Source: Drosophila pseudoobscura (Eukaryota > Arthropoda > Insecta > Diptera > Drosophilidae). From it: DNA of 64,000 bases. The translations under genes were made by a program, and so were the position numbers. Positions 1 to 10,519 of the stretch are shown here, one piece after another (position 1 is the stretch's first letter; each line of letters opens with the position of its first letter). The stretch lies in the NCBI RefSeq assembly GCF_009870125.1, contig NC_046681.1, positions 22,395,001 to 22,459,000 of the forward strand, given 5' to 3'. The notes under the pieces were generated by a model. It searched no databases. It was given only the letters and a program-made list of their open reading frames with translations, and was not told where the DNA came from.

Positions 1-142
1 GGAGGAGCGGTGTGTAGGAGGGCTTCTCTATGGTCTATAGGGGGGGGGGGGGGTCATGGGCTGGAAAGGATATATGGGAGACCCTTTATGCACTTTGTTG
101 CTGCTGTTGCACAGCTGTAATGCCGCAGCAATCGCCGCTGGC

Positions 143-151
143 TATTAAAAG
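143..151 (+). promoter_or_regulatory. Possible TATA-like element of the p24 gene
   Basis: TATTAAAAG lies about 240 nt upstream of the p24 start codon. A pyrimidine-rich leader (CT and TATCTC repeats) follows from about 167. No strong initiator can be singled out, so this is only a plausible core promoter. Confidence 0.2.
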
Positions 152-166
152 CTGCATTTAGCAGTT

Positions 167-240
167 GTATCTCTCTCTCTATCTCTATCTCTGCATCTGT
201 ATATCTCTGCCTCTGTATCTGCCTCTGTATCTGTGTATCT
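167..240. repeat. Imperfect CT/TATCTC/CTGTAT microsatellite
   Basis: A pyrimidine-rich run of TCTC, TATCTC and CTGTATCTG units lies between the possible TATA element and the p24 coding start. On the other strand it reads as GAGA sequence, the type bound by GAGA factor or CLAMP in flies. It may be in the promoter or 5' leader. Confidence 0.7.
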
Positions 241-391
241 ACGTTTCACCTTCTGGCAGTAACACAGTAGGCCTTTGGATTCACTTCCACAAAAACACAC
301 ACACAAGGTTTTGCCAAACCGAGAGAGAGAACCCGAACCCAAACCAACAACCGATTCGAAACGGACAAATCACAGTCAAAAACAGCCTAAA

Positions 392-1072
392 ATGTACCAA
401 ATCGTCTGTTACTTTTGCCTGGGACTCGTGCTGGCCATCACGGCGGAGCCGTTCAACCAACGTTTGACCATATACGCGGATCCGGGACGCATGGAGTGCT
501 TCCACCAGCCCGTGGCCGCCACAGAGATCATCAAGATGGACTACCAGGTGATTGCCGGCGGCCATGGGGACACCGACATCAGCTTCACGCTGATGGATCC
601 ACATCGCAAGCTGCTGGCCGCCGATGAGAAGAAGGACAAGGGCAGCCTCGAGCACGCGGCCGAGGAGACGGGCATCTACAAGCTGTGCTTCGACAACACC
701 ATCAGCACCTTCAGCCAGAAGATCGTCTCCTTCTCGCTGGAGGTGTCGCCTGCCGACTACGAGGCCCAGGAGGTGCGCGAGCTGCGCAAGGAGATGCTCA
801 CCGACTACCACTTCGAGACGGTCTACACGGATCTCAGCGACTACATCAACAAGCTGCAGGTGAATCTGATGCGCTCCCGCCAGACCCAGGACTACATACG
901 GGCCCACGAGGCCCGCGACCGCCGGCTGGCCGAATCCAACTACGAGATGGTCAACAACTGGTCCTGGGCCCAGTTCCTGGCCATGATCTTCGTCGGCCTG
1001 CTGCAGGTCTTCATGGTGCGCAGCATTTTCAGCACCAATGGAGCGCTCTACAAGCTCTGGCGTCGCTTTTAA
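392..1072 (+). CDS. p24/TMED-family cargo receptor, gamma type (TMED1/TMED5-like)
   Basis: This encodes an intact 226-residue type I membrane protein of the p24 family, which packages secretory cargo and shapes COPI/COPII vesicles between ER and Golgi. A signal peptide covers about residues 1-18. A GOLD domain follows (about 22-118) with its two conserved cysteines at C36 and C99 and the ECFHQP and LCFDNT signatures. Residues 125-185 are a likely coiled coil ending in the p24 hallmark EARDRRLAESN, then one membrane span (about 190-212). The closest remembered relatives are TMED1/TMED5. The lumenal domain is fully typical, but the cytosolic tail (211-226) ends KLWRRF rather than the usual FF plus KK motif. 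The start was chosen at 392 because the context (TAAAATG) is good and a signal peptide follows at once; the in-frame extension upstream to 275 would bury it. The gene is single-exon with strong GC-ending codon bias. Which fly p24 gene it corresponds to was not settled. Confidence 0.93.
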   Translation: MYQIVCYFCLGLVLAITAEPFNQRLTIYADPGRMECFHQPVAATEIIKMDYQVIAGGHGDTDISFTLMDPHRKLLAADEKKDKGSLEHAAEETGIYKLCFDNTISTFSQKIVSFSLEVSPADYEAQEVRELRKEMLTDYHFETVYTDLSDYINKLQVNLMRSRQTQDYIRAHEARDRRLAESNYEMVNNWSWAQFLAMIFVGLLQVFMVRSIFSTNGALYKLWRRF

Positions 1073-1101
1073 AAGTCAAGTTTTTTCAAGATTTTTGTTT
1101 G

Positions 1102-1107
1102 AATAAA
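1102..1107 (+). terminator. Poly(A) signal of the p24 gene
   Basis: AATAAA lies 30 nt after the p24 stop codon and is preceded by a T-rich stretch. A very short 3' UTR is implied. Confidence 0.7.
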
Positions 1108-2015
1108 GAAAAGGTTTTTGGTTAAAGGAAATTGCACTGGGAATTGGTGGATAGTTTGAAAGAAGGAGGCCTGAAAGAGTGATAGGGGTTTCTGCCGTAA
1201 GGTAAGCGATCTTAGGGCTCTCCTTGAAGGTATTAGGATACCCAAACTGGAGATATATCCCTGTATCTTGGCCTTAAAGGCGCTATCCTTTTCCTTAGTG
1301 AAAGGAAAAGTGCAACTGCCCTTGATTGGCTGCCCCACTGAATCTTTAACTAATCGTTGAAGCTTTTATCTCTCCGTGTCTTAAATGGTTCTAGGGATTC
1401 ATTCCGGTTTCTTTGGACTAATCTTTGCAGCTTTTATCTGTTTCCTTGGCTTCCTTGGCTTCCCGTTTGGCCCGTTGATTGTGTGGCGGCGGCGGCGGTG
1501 GCTCCTTCTAACAGCAATTTACACTTCCGTTTTCTTCCATTTACCTTTTGCTCCTTGGCCCCTGACTGGGCCCCCCCCGCCCCACACTTCTGGGGCAGCG
1601 CCCGTCGTGTGTTGCATGCAGCATTGTTGGCGTAATTAACGACTGCGGCGGTTCCCGGTACCCATTGTTTACCCAGCGCCATCGCCATCGCCAGCGCCAG
1701 CTCCAGCTCCAGCTTCGACGCAGTGTTAATTACTCCCCAGCGACGCACCCTCCACCCCCTCTCCGGCTGCACCCCTACTTCCTCCTGGGGGGCTTACTGA
1801 CATAGTGGCTCACTTAGCCTTCGCTTCGAGCTGCTATTCTCCGACTCTGTCCGACTCGACTCCGACTGCGGCACGGACTTTTGGGTGGGGCATCGCGCCA
1901 TCGCGCCATTGCGCCACCACCAGCGCTGACAGGACTCCCAGGCGCCAGTAAAAGGTGCAAATTAAAGCGCCACCTGTGGCCAGCCAAGTGCTTCAACGAG
2001 GCAGGTGTCGCTGCA

Positions 2016-2042
2016 TGTGTGTGTGTGTGTGTGTGTGTGTGT
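2016..2042. repeat. (TG)n microsatellite
   Basis: An uninterrupted TG dinucleotide run of about 27 nt. Confidence 0.95.
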
Positions 2043-2807
2043 CCAAGTGATAATGTCACAAAGAGGAAGGTCCTGCCGTGAGAACCGAAGCGGGGAGTGC
2101 CCTGCAACGTGGGGTTTTTCCCCTTAAAAGTTATGCGATTCTGTTGAAATTTGGTTGAAATGTTTATAAATGTGTAATACCACCGATTGCCTAGTTTTAT
2201 TGGGGTATCTGTAGAAACAGGTCCTCTAATGGCCTTTAAAATTTTTTAGAAGAGAGTTTATTTCTGGGTGTGGCTGCTTTTAGGATAGGGCATTAAATAT
2301 GAACAAAATAAGCAAAAATGATATGCTAGATAGATATTTATCTAGCTACTATGGTTCTCATGGGTTGCAGTCCAAGAAACACATCCAAAATCATGGTAAT
2401 GCTCAAGGTCATAGAGCAGAGAAAAGTAGTTCTCTCTGGAATTAGAGGTTCTCTCTGATTGCTTCTGTTTTGGATATAGAAATATTATTGGAACGTGTAT
2501 AGAATATAGAAAGCATTTGAAAAAACCTTTTTTCCCTTAGATCTAGAAGTTTTTTACCCTTAAATATCTTTGGGAGTTCCTTAACAACAATGGATTGATT
2601 GGCAGCTAATGCATTACAGCTTCATCGGACAGCTATAAAGGTTTATGGTCAAGGCTACCAACGTTTCATAGGCTCATTGCCAGTCGTAATGCTTTCTTTG
2701 GAGGAACACGATCATCTCCATACTCATCCTCCATTGCCTAGCAACACTGGAAGAGGAAGAGGGACAGAAAACGAAGCGCTCAACTCCTTTCTCTCTTCGA
2801 GAATCAC

Positions 2808-2831
2808 AGAGAGAGAGAGAGAGAGAGAGAG
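2808..2831. repeat. (AG)12 microsatellite
   Basis: A perfect AG run, GAGA-factor type sequence, in noncoding DNA; a more irregular AGAG tract follows. Confidence 0.95.
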
Positions 2832-5800
2832 CTAGGGGTCTAGAGAGCAAGAGAAAGAGAGCTTCCTTTTTCCTGGCAAAAGGGAAAACACTTTCGGCGT
2901 AGAGTATCATAAAAAGTGTCCTGCGTTGGCCTGCAATTATGGCTGACAGCCACACCCTGGCACTCGCTGTCATCCCCAGATCCCCCCTGCCACACATGGA
3001 ATCGTACCCCGAAAAAAACACTCTCGCACACACTCGAATACTCGTACATTTCTTGGCAATTTAATGCGTGCTGCCCGGCACTTCAATGGCAGTTTTACTT
3101 TACACTTAAGTGGCGTTTTAAAGCCTGGCTGGGACATGGGATTCGGGGCATGAGAATGCGATCGTTTATCAGTGCCACAGAGGATGTGGCATGGTGCGGG
3201 GCGGCCCGGCCCATTGGCATTGCTGTTAATTTCATTACACGGACTGCAAATGCTGCACAATCGTAAAAAAAGGACATTTAATTGCAGCCCGGCAAACGAG
3301 GCAAACGAGGCAAACGATGCAAAGGCGGCGAATGGCGGCGTTGGCCTTTTTAACGATCAAATTATGGCCGGGCGCTGTACAAGAAAAAGGCTGGGGCCCA
3401 AAGGCTGGACTCCTCCTCGAGAAGTCGGCTCTTTCGTCAGATGTAATCCGCGCTGTCATGGCGCCAGCTGTCGTCGTCCTGAAATCTCCTTCGATGCTTA
3501 ATGAGGGGCAGCTCCGTGTCCTTCCTCCTGCGAAAAGGCACTGCAAAAATGCTCTTAAAGTGTTTCCTTAAAGTTGATTTCAATACATTTTTGAGTGGCA
3601 GCAGCAGGAGGAGCAGGAGGCAGTGCCACAGCCAGAGATGGAGCCAGAGTTTACCTCAAGCATTAACAGATTAGAGCACAAATATTCGCAAATTGGAAAC
3701 CTCAATAAACAAAAACCCATATGATATATGTTTGCCGGGCGTCAATTGACAAAATATTAATGGAAAAGTCAAACAAATAATATTCAATATTCCCCACAGA
3801 GAGATGCAGATACGAGAGAGAGAGCCATAAGCACAGGAGGAGTTGTGTCTGTGTGCCACAGAGGGGTGCACAAAAGGCCAAACAGGGGGCGGAGAGGGTG
3901 GGGGGGTGGCAATAAGCATTTGAATATGGAATATATTTGGTTTATGCCGCAGCACGAGACCTGAATGGAGATGATGATGATGATGAGGACAACAGCAACA
4001 GCAACAGCAATGATGGGGCATGCAACGATGTTAGATTAAGTACCTGAGGCGCCCTCTCTCTCTCTGCCTCTCTCTCTGTGGCTCTGCGGCTCTGTGGGAG
4101 ATTGCATTCAAAATATGCATAAAATGTAAAGCTTTTCACATGCATTTCCCTTGGCATTTCCCTTACACAAAAGGAAAATGGCTATCAGGCTGAAAGGTTA
4201 TTAAAATCGTTTCAATAAATACGATTACCAACGGATTTTGTACGGAGAGAGAGAGACGTACAACCGATTGAGGTCTCTGGAACACCCCTAACCCCCCAAG
4301 ATTGAGGGCATTCCCGCTTCGCTGACAAACAATCGCCTTTATGATGTGGTCGACCACATCAGCGTCGTCGTCATCGTCAGAGCTCCTTGCTCATTAGCGT
4401 TTCATGGCAAATGGCATCCGACAACCTGCAAAATTGTCTTTGTTGTGCAATCACTTTGCTGGTGTGTCAAATGTGGCATGTGGCATGTGGAATTGGATTA
4501 CGCCGCATCTCCGATGCATCAGGAGTTGCGTCATTCGGGGGTCTTGGGGAACAATAGAACCAGCAAATCGACAGGAAATTACGCTTACACTGGGCTTAGG
4601 ATTAGAGAGGAATACAGGCACAGGAAATCCAGCAAATAATTCACCAAATTATGCTCTTATTAGGTTTGGAATTTCCTCATATAAGATTCCATTTCATCGC
4701 AAAAGTTCACGTTGTGTTCTTTAATCTTTCATCTCGAAAAGGAAGCCCATCAAGAATGCAAGAATAATATAGGGAAAGGAGGGTTCAAGAGGGCAGGGCA
4801 CCGTCTACATTATGCATGACATCTGACATATCAAGACATATGCCGGGAGTCGCTCTCTCCCTCCCTGTAGGGGGGATGGTGGGGTCCTCCATCGCACACA
4901 CAAATATATTCTTTTATTTTAGGGGCATTTTAATTGCAAACTGGCACACAATGAACACATTTCGGATCCTTGGCAGGGCCTTTGATGGTGGGTGGGGCTT
5001 CCATTGAAGGGCCATTAGGAGCGGCGGTCAAGTGGCTCGCTCTCTGCCGTCTCCCATCTGGTGGTGGGACCGACAATCAAGCGAACAAATTGGGTTACTG
5101 CTCAACTGTCTGGTTAATGGCTACAATGACACAATTAATTGCATGTTGGAGGCCATTTACAGCACTGGCGATGCCTCAGTGGGCGCTGGCACTGGCACTG
5201 GCCCTGGGCTGACATGAATTGAGTTTTGTGCAAAAATTTAATATGCGGCAAATGCTAAAAATAAATTACTAATTAGCTTGCTGGGCGAACGTTCAAGGCG
5301 ATTGCCTCTGCCAGTGACAGGCCACACATTGAAGGGAACGCCGGCCTTCAAGGCTGGCACAAAGTTTGAGGCTCTGGAAGGGTATAAAGGTCTTGAATAA
5401 GCTGGCAAATGGCAGCTGAAAAGTACAAGGCTTTTGGCATTTAAAAGTGTTTTTCAGAGATGGTTGCCCTAGAGGTCCCCCCCAAAAAACTAGGGAGATA
5501 TGTTCAAAGGTTAATATATTTAATAAAGGAATATAGCACTGCCCATGTGTGACCTATGACCTTCTAGCAGTGCATTCTGGCTTACTTTTTCTTCAGTTTG
5601 GCTTTGTCCCCAAGTAGGTATTTCCTAAGACTCCTAGTATTAGCCCCTAGTGGCAAAACAAGACGCTGCCGAGCAGAACCCCTTAAAAGCTCTCGTTTCT
5701 CTCTCACTTTTCGCTCTCTCTGTCTCTCTTTGAAGGGACAACTTTGGGCTTTGCTCATAACAATGAAACTTTTGCACACACACACACAGACACACACAGA

Positions 5801-6168
5801 CACAGAGGCACTGCACACATGTGGCATGTGGCACAAAGAATCCTTTGGCAAATTAACCCACTTTCGCAGCATTGCAGCCCCCAAATGTTTCATTTTAATT
5901 TTTTTCATACTTTTTCTTTGCTTGGAAGTTGCTTACAGGACGAAGGTCCTTCAGCCAATTGGCCAAAGTTTTTGTTTAGTTTTCCCGGAGATCTCCCTCT
6001 CGCTCTTTCTTCACACGTTCCCCTCTTTTGGAGGGGGGGAAAGTGCCTTTCTATGTTGAATGTTGAGTGAATTTATGTTTCGCATTTTTTTTGCTTTACG
6101 ACTCGACTCGAGTCGACTGGTAATCGCAAAATATGCAAAGGAGATGCACGCAAATGCATTTGCGGCCA

Positions 6169-6170
<2 letters not shown>

Positions 6171-6203
<33 letters not shown>
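6171..6203. repeat. (AC)16 microsatellite
   Basis: A perfect AC run of 33 nt. Confidence 0.95.
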
Positions 6204-6204
<1 letters not shown>

Positions 6205-7236
6205 TTTGCCGCCATGAATATGCAACTTCCGTTTCGGTCACAAAAATTTGCATTCCTTCCCCGCAGAAATGGCTGTTGGGCACGAGACGGGGGTGGAGGG
6301 GGAAAGCCTCAACTGGTGGCTCATTAAAATGCTTCTGACTTTGGCCAAAGCTGAAGCCAAGCTGCTGCTAATGGTGTCCTCCCCCACCGCCCCCCCCGCC
6401 GCCACGCCTTGGAAACGCATGAAAAGAAGGCGGTAAAAGTGTATGAGGGATGGCTAATGCGTTGCACTGTCAAAGCTGGCACTTGCCCCTCCAAAACCCC
6501 AACTCCTTCGGCTACAAAGCCAAGGACTCCAAGGACTCCAAGGACTTGAAGTGACCAAAGCGACCAGCGAAGCGCAAGACTGAGCTCCAACCAAATTACA
6601 ATTTCCATGTCCTGCCGCCTGTCTGTGTGCTATCTGTGTGTGTGTGTGTGTCTTTGTTAACTCTTTTCCATTTAGGGGCTATTAAAAATTGGTCGAATGT
6701 TGTGTCAGCCACAGATAATGAGCATGCAAAAAACTTGACTCGCGGCTAAGTGAAAATTTCTGTTAAAAGTTTGAAAAAAATGAGGAAAAAAGGTAGAGGC
6801 GATAAAGTGTGGAGTTGAGAGTCGAAGTTGGGGATACCCTGGGAGGGTATTTGGTAGAGGAAGTCGATTGCAATTTCCTGAGAGAAGGCACATCTTTCTT
6901 ACCAGAACTTATCCCTCCACCGATTCGTGGTGCAATAGCCACAGTTTTTGGTACCTCTAGATGTAAATCCCATCTAAACAGAGTACATTCCATACCCCAT
7001 AGATGCTGCCATTATCGGATAGATACCCAAAAGTCTAAAGCCCAAAACCCCATGGAAATAGCAGGGGCCTAATGATCGCCTGGTAGCAGTGCAAGTGCCA
7101 CATAATATATTATTTATAAACGAAACAATTTACCAAAAAAAACCCTAGGTTCGACTCTCATTCGGTGTGGTGTTTTTGTATAATTGATATGTTGAATATT
7201 TTGGTAACTTGTTTCGTTTTGGGCCGATCCTTGGGT

Positions 7237-8400
7237 CTACTTCAGGGGCTGCTCGGTGTGGAAGCTTGCCGCCAGGCGTATGGCATTGACAGCATTGCTG
7301 TTGACCAGAAAATTCAGGCGCAGGCCACAGATCTCCACCAGATTGTTGTGGGCCAGGCGCGTCCTGTGGCCCTGGAGCACGGGCTTGCCGCCCACAAAGA
7401 TGGGCCGCTTGCCCTCGTTGGAGATGAAGAAGTCCCCGTTGCTCTGCAGCTTAATGGTGCCCTGGTGGCGCGAGATCTTGGCCGCGTGCCCCTCCAGCGA
7501 GAGGTCCACATCCACCGAGAACTCGTTGGCGTCGCGTCCGAAGGTGATCTCCTGGTGCTGCATCATGTAGCGCACCTGCTGGCCGCACAGGCAGGCCAGG
7601 GTGTCGCTGTCCAGCTCCTGGGTGGCGGCATTCGGTCCCAAAGAAGAGTCCACCAGGACGGACAGGCGCGACATCTCGTTCTCCAGCAAGCGAACGGAGC
7701 GCTTGTTGCGCCGGTTCTGCAGCTCCAGCTCCTTTTCCAGGGCCTCGTCGAGCGGCTGATCCAGATCCACGTCGCAGATGTCCTCCTCGATGTCGGAGAA
7801 GCTCGGCGGATGGGGGTCCGGTCCGTCGAGCGGTATCACCTGGTCGGGCAACAGGAAGTACTTCTTCATGAGCAGCCAGTAGTCCTGCAGGTCCTTGGCG
7901 GTGCGCGAGCGCCAGAAGGTGCAGCCGTTCTTGTCGAGCAGCTCCTGGAACTGCTCCAGCTCGGGGCTCTCGGTGCACTTGAAGGTGGCCAGCAGGGCCT
8001 CCTCCCCCTCGCTGAAGATCGCCTTCTTGTGCACGGACTCCACCGTCTCCGGGTGGAGATTCCCGATGGCCTCTCGGGCCAAACGGGACTGCGACGGGGC
8101 GTACATCAGGGCACACCAGCGCTGCTGCACCTCCTGCAGCGTGAAGTTGCACGAGAACTTCGTGGCACTGTGGACAGTGCGCAGGTCGTTGGTCTGCTCG
8201 ATGCCAATCATCAGAGCCAAGTCGTCGATGGGCTTCCAGCGGCTCATCATCACAGAAACGCCACTTTTCTTGGTATTCTTGGCAAACAGTATCTTGTGGG
8301 CCTCTGGGGGCTTTGGGGCTTCTTCTTTGGGCACCAAAATGGGCGTTGGAATCGAGCTTTTCGGACGAAACCCCATGTGTGGCTTGGGCGGACGATCCAT
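7237..8400 (-). CDS. MCRS1/Rcd5-family protein with C-terminal FHA domain
   Basis: This encodes 387 residues matching microspherule protein 1 (fly Rcd5). That family works in the NSL histone acetyltransferase and INO80 complexes and in centrosome and spindle function. The MCRS N-terminal domain spans about residues 53-250: RWKPIDDLALM, then QTNDL, then FTLQEVQQRW, then RTAKDLQDYWLLMKKY. A charged coiled coil (215-250) and the FHA domain (about 280-367) follow, with ITFGRD, VDVDLSLEG, ISRHQG, NGDFFISNEG and the phosphopeptide-loop SRH at 310-312. The ATG at 8400 has a good context (GCGCCATGG). The N-terminal tail before RWKP is only about 53 residues, much shorter than in human MCRS1 or the fly protein, so the gene is either an N-terminally shortened paralog or misses an upstream exon. 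The coding region has no intron. The long frame on the opposite strand is a shadow of this GC-rich gene. Confidence 0.9.
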   Translation of the reverse strand: MDRPPKPHMGFRPKSSIPTPILVPKEEAPKPPEAHKILFAKNTKKSGVSVMMSRWKPIDDLALMIGIEQTNDLRTVHSATKFSCNFTLQEVQQRWCALMYAPSQSRLAREAIGNLHPETVESVHKKAIFSEGEEALLATFKCTESPELEQFQELLDKNGCTFWRSRTAKDLQDYWLLMKKYFLLPDQVIPLDGPDPHPPSFSDIEEDICDVDLDQPLDEALEKELELQNRRNKRSVRLLENEMSRLSVLVDSSLGPNAATQELDSDTLACLCGQQVRYMMQHQEITFGRDANEFSVDVDLSLEGHAAKISRHQGTIKLQSNGDFFISNEGKRPIFVGGKPVLQGHRTRLAHNNLVEICGLRLNFLVNSNAVNAIRLAASFHTEQPLK

Positions 8401-8419
8401 GGCGCAATTTCGGGATGCA

Positions 8420-8488
8420 CTGGAAAAATCTTGGTCAAAGGTTAAGCTTTAAAATTTCGACAGAATATCGAACAGGATTTTCACTTAC
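8420..8488 (-). other. Candidate 69-nt intron in the 5' leader of the MCRS1-like gene
   Basis: Read on the minus strand, a strong donor (GTAAGTG at 8488) is followed by a branch-like CTTAAC and an acceptor ending TTTTTCCAG at 8420. The acceptor lies 19 nt before the start codon. A length of 69 nt is typical of short Drosophila introns. If used, the leader exon starts upstream of 8489. RNA evidence is needed. Confidence 0.45.
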
Positions 8489-8678
8489 AGGATAGTTTTC
8501 AATGAACAAAACTTATTCTATTGCTGCGTTTCACACTCGAAAATATTAATTCAAGAATAATTCTATTAGATTTTATTTTTGGAAGAAACTTTTCTTTACT
8601 TTTTCCAAGTTTTCTTTTCTAATGTTTACTTGCACAATTAATGAGAATTGTTTGGACGCCTGACAGCTATGATGGCTG

Positions 8679-9108
8679 GAGCAGTGCTGCAAACGCTCAA
8701 GTAGACCCTGCAAATAGTGTTGGCAGTGACTTTTAGTGTTGGAAAGGACTTTGAGCCTTTAAATGTGCCTAAAAGTCGCCCACGAGCTATCCATCAAGCC
8801 TTTCATTGCCATTGTCCGCTGAATATAGTGTTGGAAGTGGATCTGGCGCTCTTTTAGTGTTTGAAAGCCCTGTCGTGCTTCCTCAAAGTCCTTTAAATGT
8901 GCCTTAAAGTCGCCCACGAGCTTCCATCAAGCCTTTCATTGGCGTTGGCCGCTGAAAGTCATGAATAGTGTGGGAAAACGCTCAAGGAGACCCTGAAAAT
9001 AGTGTTGGCAGTGACTCTGGCGCTCTTTTAGTGCTGGAAATCCCTGCATCGCTGCTGCAAAGTCTTTTGTCGCCCATGAACCATCCATCAAGCCTTTCAA
9101 TGCCTGTC
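8679..9108. repeat. Degenerate tandem repeat, about 3 copies of 134-160 bp
   Basis: Recurring blocks such as AATAGTGTTGGCAGTGACT, CTCTTTTAGTG, AAGTCGCCCACGAGC and CATCAAGCCTTTCA appear in the same order about three times. The GTCGCCC anchors lie near 8775, 8909 and 9069, giving periods of about 134 and 160 bp. Copies 1 and 3 also share CGCTCAAG(T/G)AGACCCTG. The array is directly upstream of the MCRS1-like gene and matches no family I recognise. Confidence 0.75.
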
Positions 9109-10200
9109 TAATGCCTAATGAAACGTGCCATGGCCCAAAAAGCTTCAAAACTGTGTAAAATACTTTGTCGTGCGACAAAAGTAGTTTTGCCCCTCCCCCC
9201 TCCCGCCGCCCCCATTGAGAAGGCAGCTATTTAGCGCACATTTAGCATCCTCCCAGGAGCACAAACCGCACCATCCACGCCGTGCCATGCCATGCCCCGC
9301 CACTCCAAGAACAAGGGCAAACATGGCGACAAGCCCGAACTAAGGCGCGGACAATAACGACAGCGACAAGGACAAGGAAACAAGCAAACAAGGATGCAGA
9401 TGCAGTCGCCCAGTCGCCCAGTGACAATAATTTAATTTAATGTATTTGCATCCAGCAGCAGCGGCAGCAGCGGCGGCGGCAACAACGTTAACAGCCAAGG
9501 AGGATGTTGGGTCCTGTGCCCTGGGCCTGAAGATAACTCACAATTTGTGGCCGCTGCGTGCGCGTTTCTCTCTCTCTGTCTCTCTCTCTCTCTGTGGCAT
9601 CTCTCTGGCTGCAGCCAAAGGCGAAATTTATGGCTCCTTCCGTTTCCCATTGGCCCTGTGCTCCACGGCCGCTCCACAGCCGCTCTTCCACGCAGTTAAG
9701 ATGCGCCCGCGATCTTTTGGGGCCAGCAGAATGGGAAAATTCATGCTGAAATTATTAGTGTAAACATTTTGCATTTAATTAATAGTGCGCTCTAGGGAGT
9801 GGGCGCCGGAGCTCGTGTTGACAGGCTGGTCCGCGAAAGTATCATTGAAGTTGGAAAGTTTGTGGCACTACGGCTGGCTGTTTGCCTGTAATGCGATAAT
9901 AATGAGCTGGAAAGTGGCAGTATTGACGCAGAAGTATCGCAAGGAAGGTCCTATGGAGCATGTCCGACGGCTTTAAGAATCATAATTGGAAGAACCTTAA
10001 ACATAGACTTACATGAGTTAAATTTCGTTATGATACACATCAAAAACCCTCTCGTATCACGAATTTAATAGTTTAAAGCATGCTGGTTGCAGTCCGCTGG
10101 GGTGAGGACCATCCACTTTATCAACACGCTCTCTTGCTCTGAAAAAACCCTTCTGCACTCTTCGCTTTTAATTGTTTCAGCTGTTACGAGTTTATTCTTA
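9109..10200. other. Noncoding stretch between the tandem repeat and the Polo-like gene
   Basis: It contains a GCAGCG-type trinucleotide tract (9450-9485), a CT microsatellite (about 9568-9594) and otherwise plain sequence. No supported gene was found. Confidence 0.5.
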
Positions 10201-10204
10201 GACA

Positions 10205-10339
10205 ATGAAGAAGCAGACATTGAAGAAATCTTGCCCCACAAAACCCCTTTCGACGACGTTTGACCAACGGATGGTCCTCGAAAGAGAGCAGCTGTGGCGA
10301 AGGCGATCAAGAAATTTCACCATGGCCCACAGTCTTTGA
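10205..10339 (+). CDS. Small basic open frame of unknown status (44 residues)
   Basis: An ATG in good context (AGACAATG) opens a 44-residue frame that starts MKKQTLKKSC, is rich in Lys and Arg (including WRRRSR), and ends just upstream of the Polo-like gene. No homology is recognised. It could be a short basic peptide, an upstream frame of the kinase transcript, or chance. Frames of this size are common by chance, so confidence is low. Confidence 0.12.
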   Translation: MKKQTLKKSCPTKPLSTTFDQRMVLEREQLWRRRSRNFTMAHSL

Positions 10340-10419
10340 TTTTGAGCAGCGCTTTCCAACACTTGAACAGCCCAAGTGTCACTTGCCACACCATCTCCAG
10401 GGCCTATACAGAGCTGCCA

Positions 10420-10426
10420 TATAAAG
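10420..10426 (+). promoter_or_regulatory. Candidate TATA box of the Polo-like gene
   Basis: TATAAAG lies 100 nt upstream of the kinase start codon, leaving room for transcription to start near 10450 with a leader of about 70 nt. This would give the copied gene its own promoter. Confidence 0.4.
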
Positions 10427-10519
10427 TCGAGCTAGAAGGCCGTGTGGTTTCCATAAAACAGAATTATATCCTGTTTGATTCCACAAGGAAGTTTTTTGTC
10501 AGAGACACATCAGAGCAAA

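Larger units (their letters stand above)
1110..7080. other. Gene-free stretch between p24 and the MCRS1-like gene
   Basis: No convincing coding region was found on either strand. The open frames here are short, low in complexity and made from (CA)n, (GT)n or (GA)n tracts. Visible structure is limited to microsatellites at 2016-2042, 2808-2831, 4049-4081, 5775-5800 and 6171-6203, a 14-bp palindrome near 6104, and AT-rich non-repetitive DNA. It may hold enhancers, but nothing specific can be named. Confidence 0.6.

Noticed and set aside
281..907. 208-residue frame opposite the p24 gene
   Set aside because: Shadow of the p24 coding strand with no motif of its own.
7165..8445. 426-residue open frame on the plus strand
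   Set aside because: It lies exactly opposite the MCRS1-like gene and is a shadow of its GC-rich codons (Leu, Val, Gln and His-rich); it has no recognisable domain.
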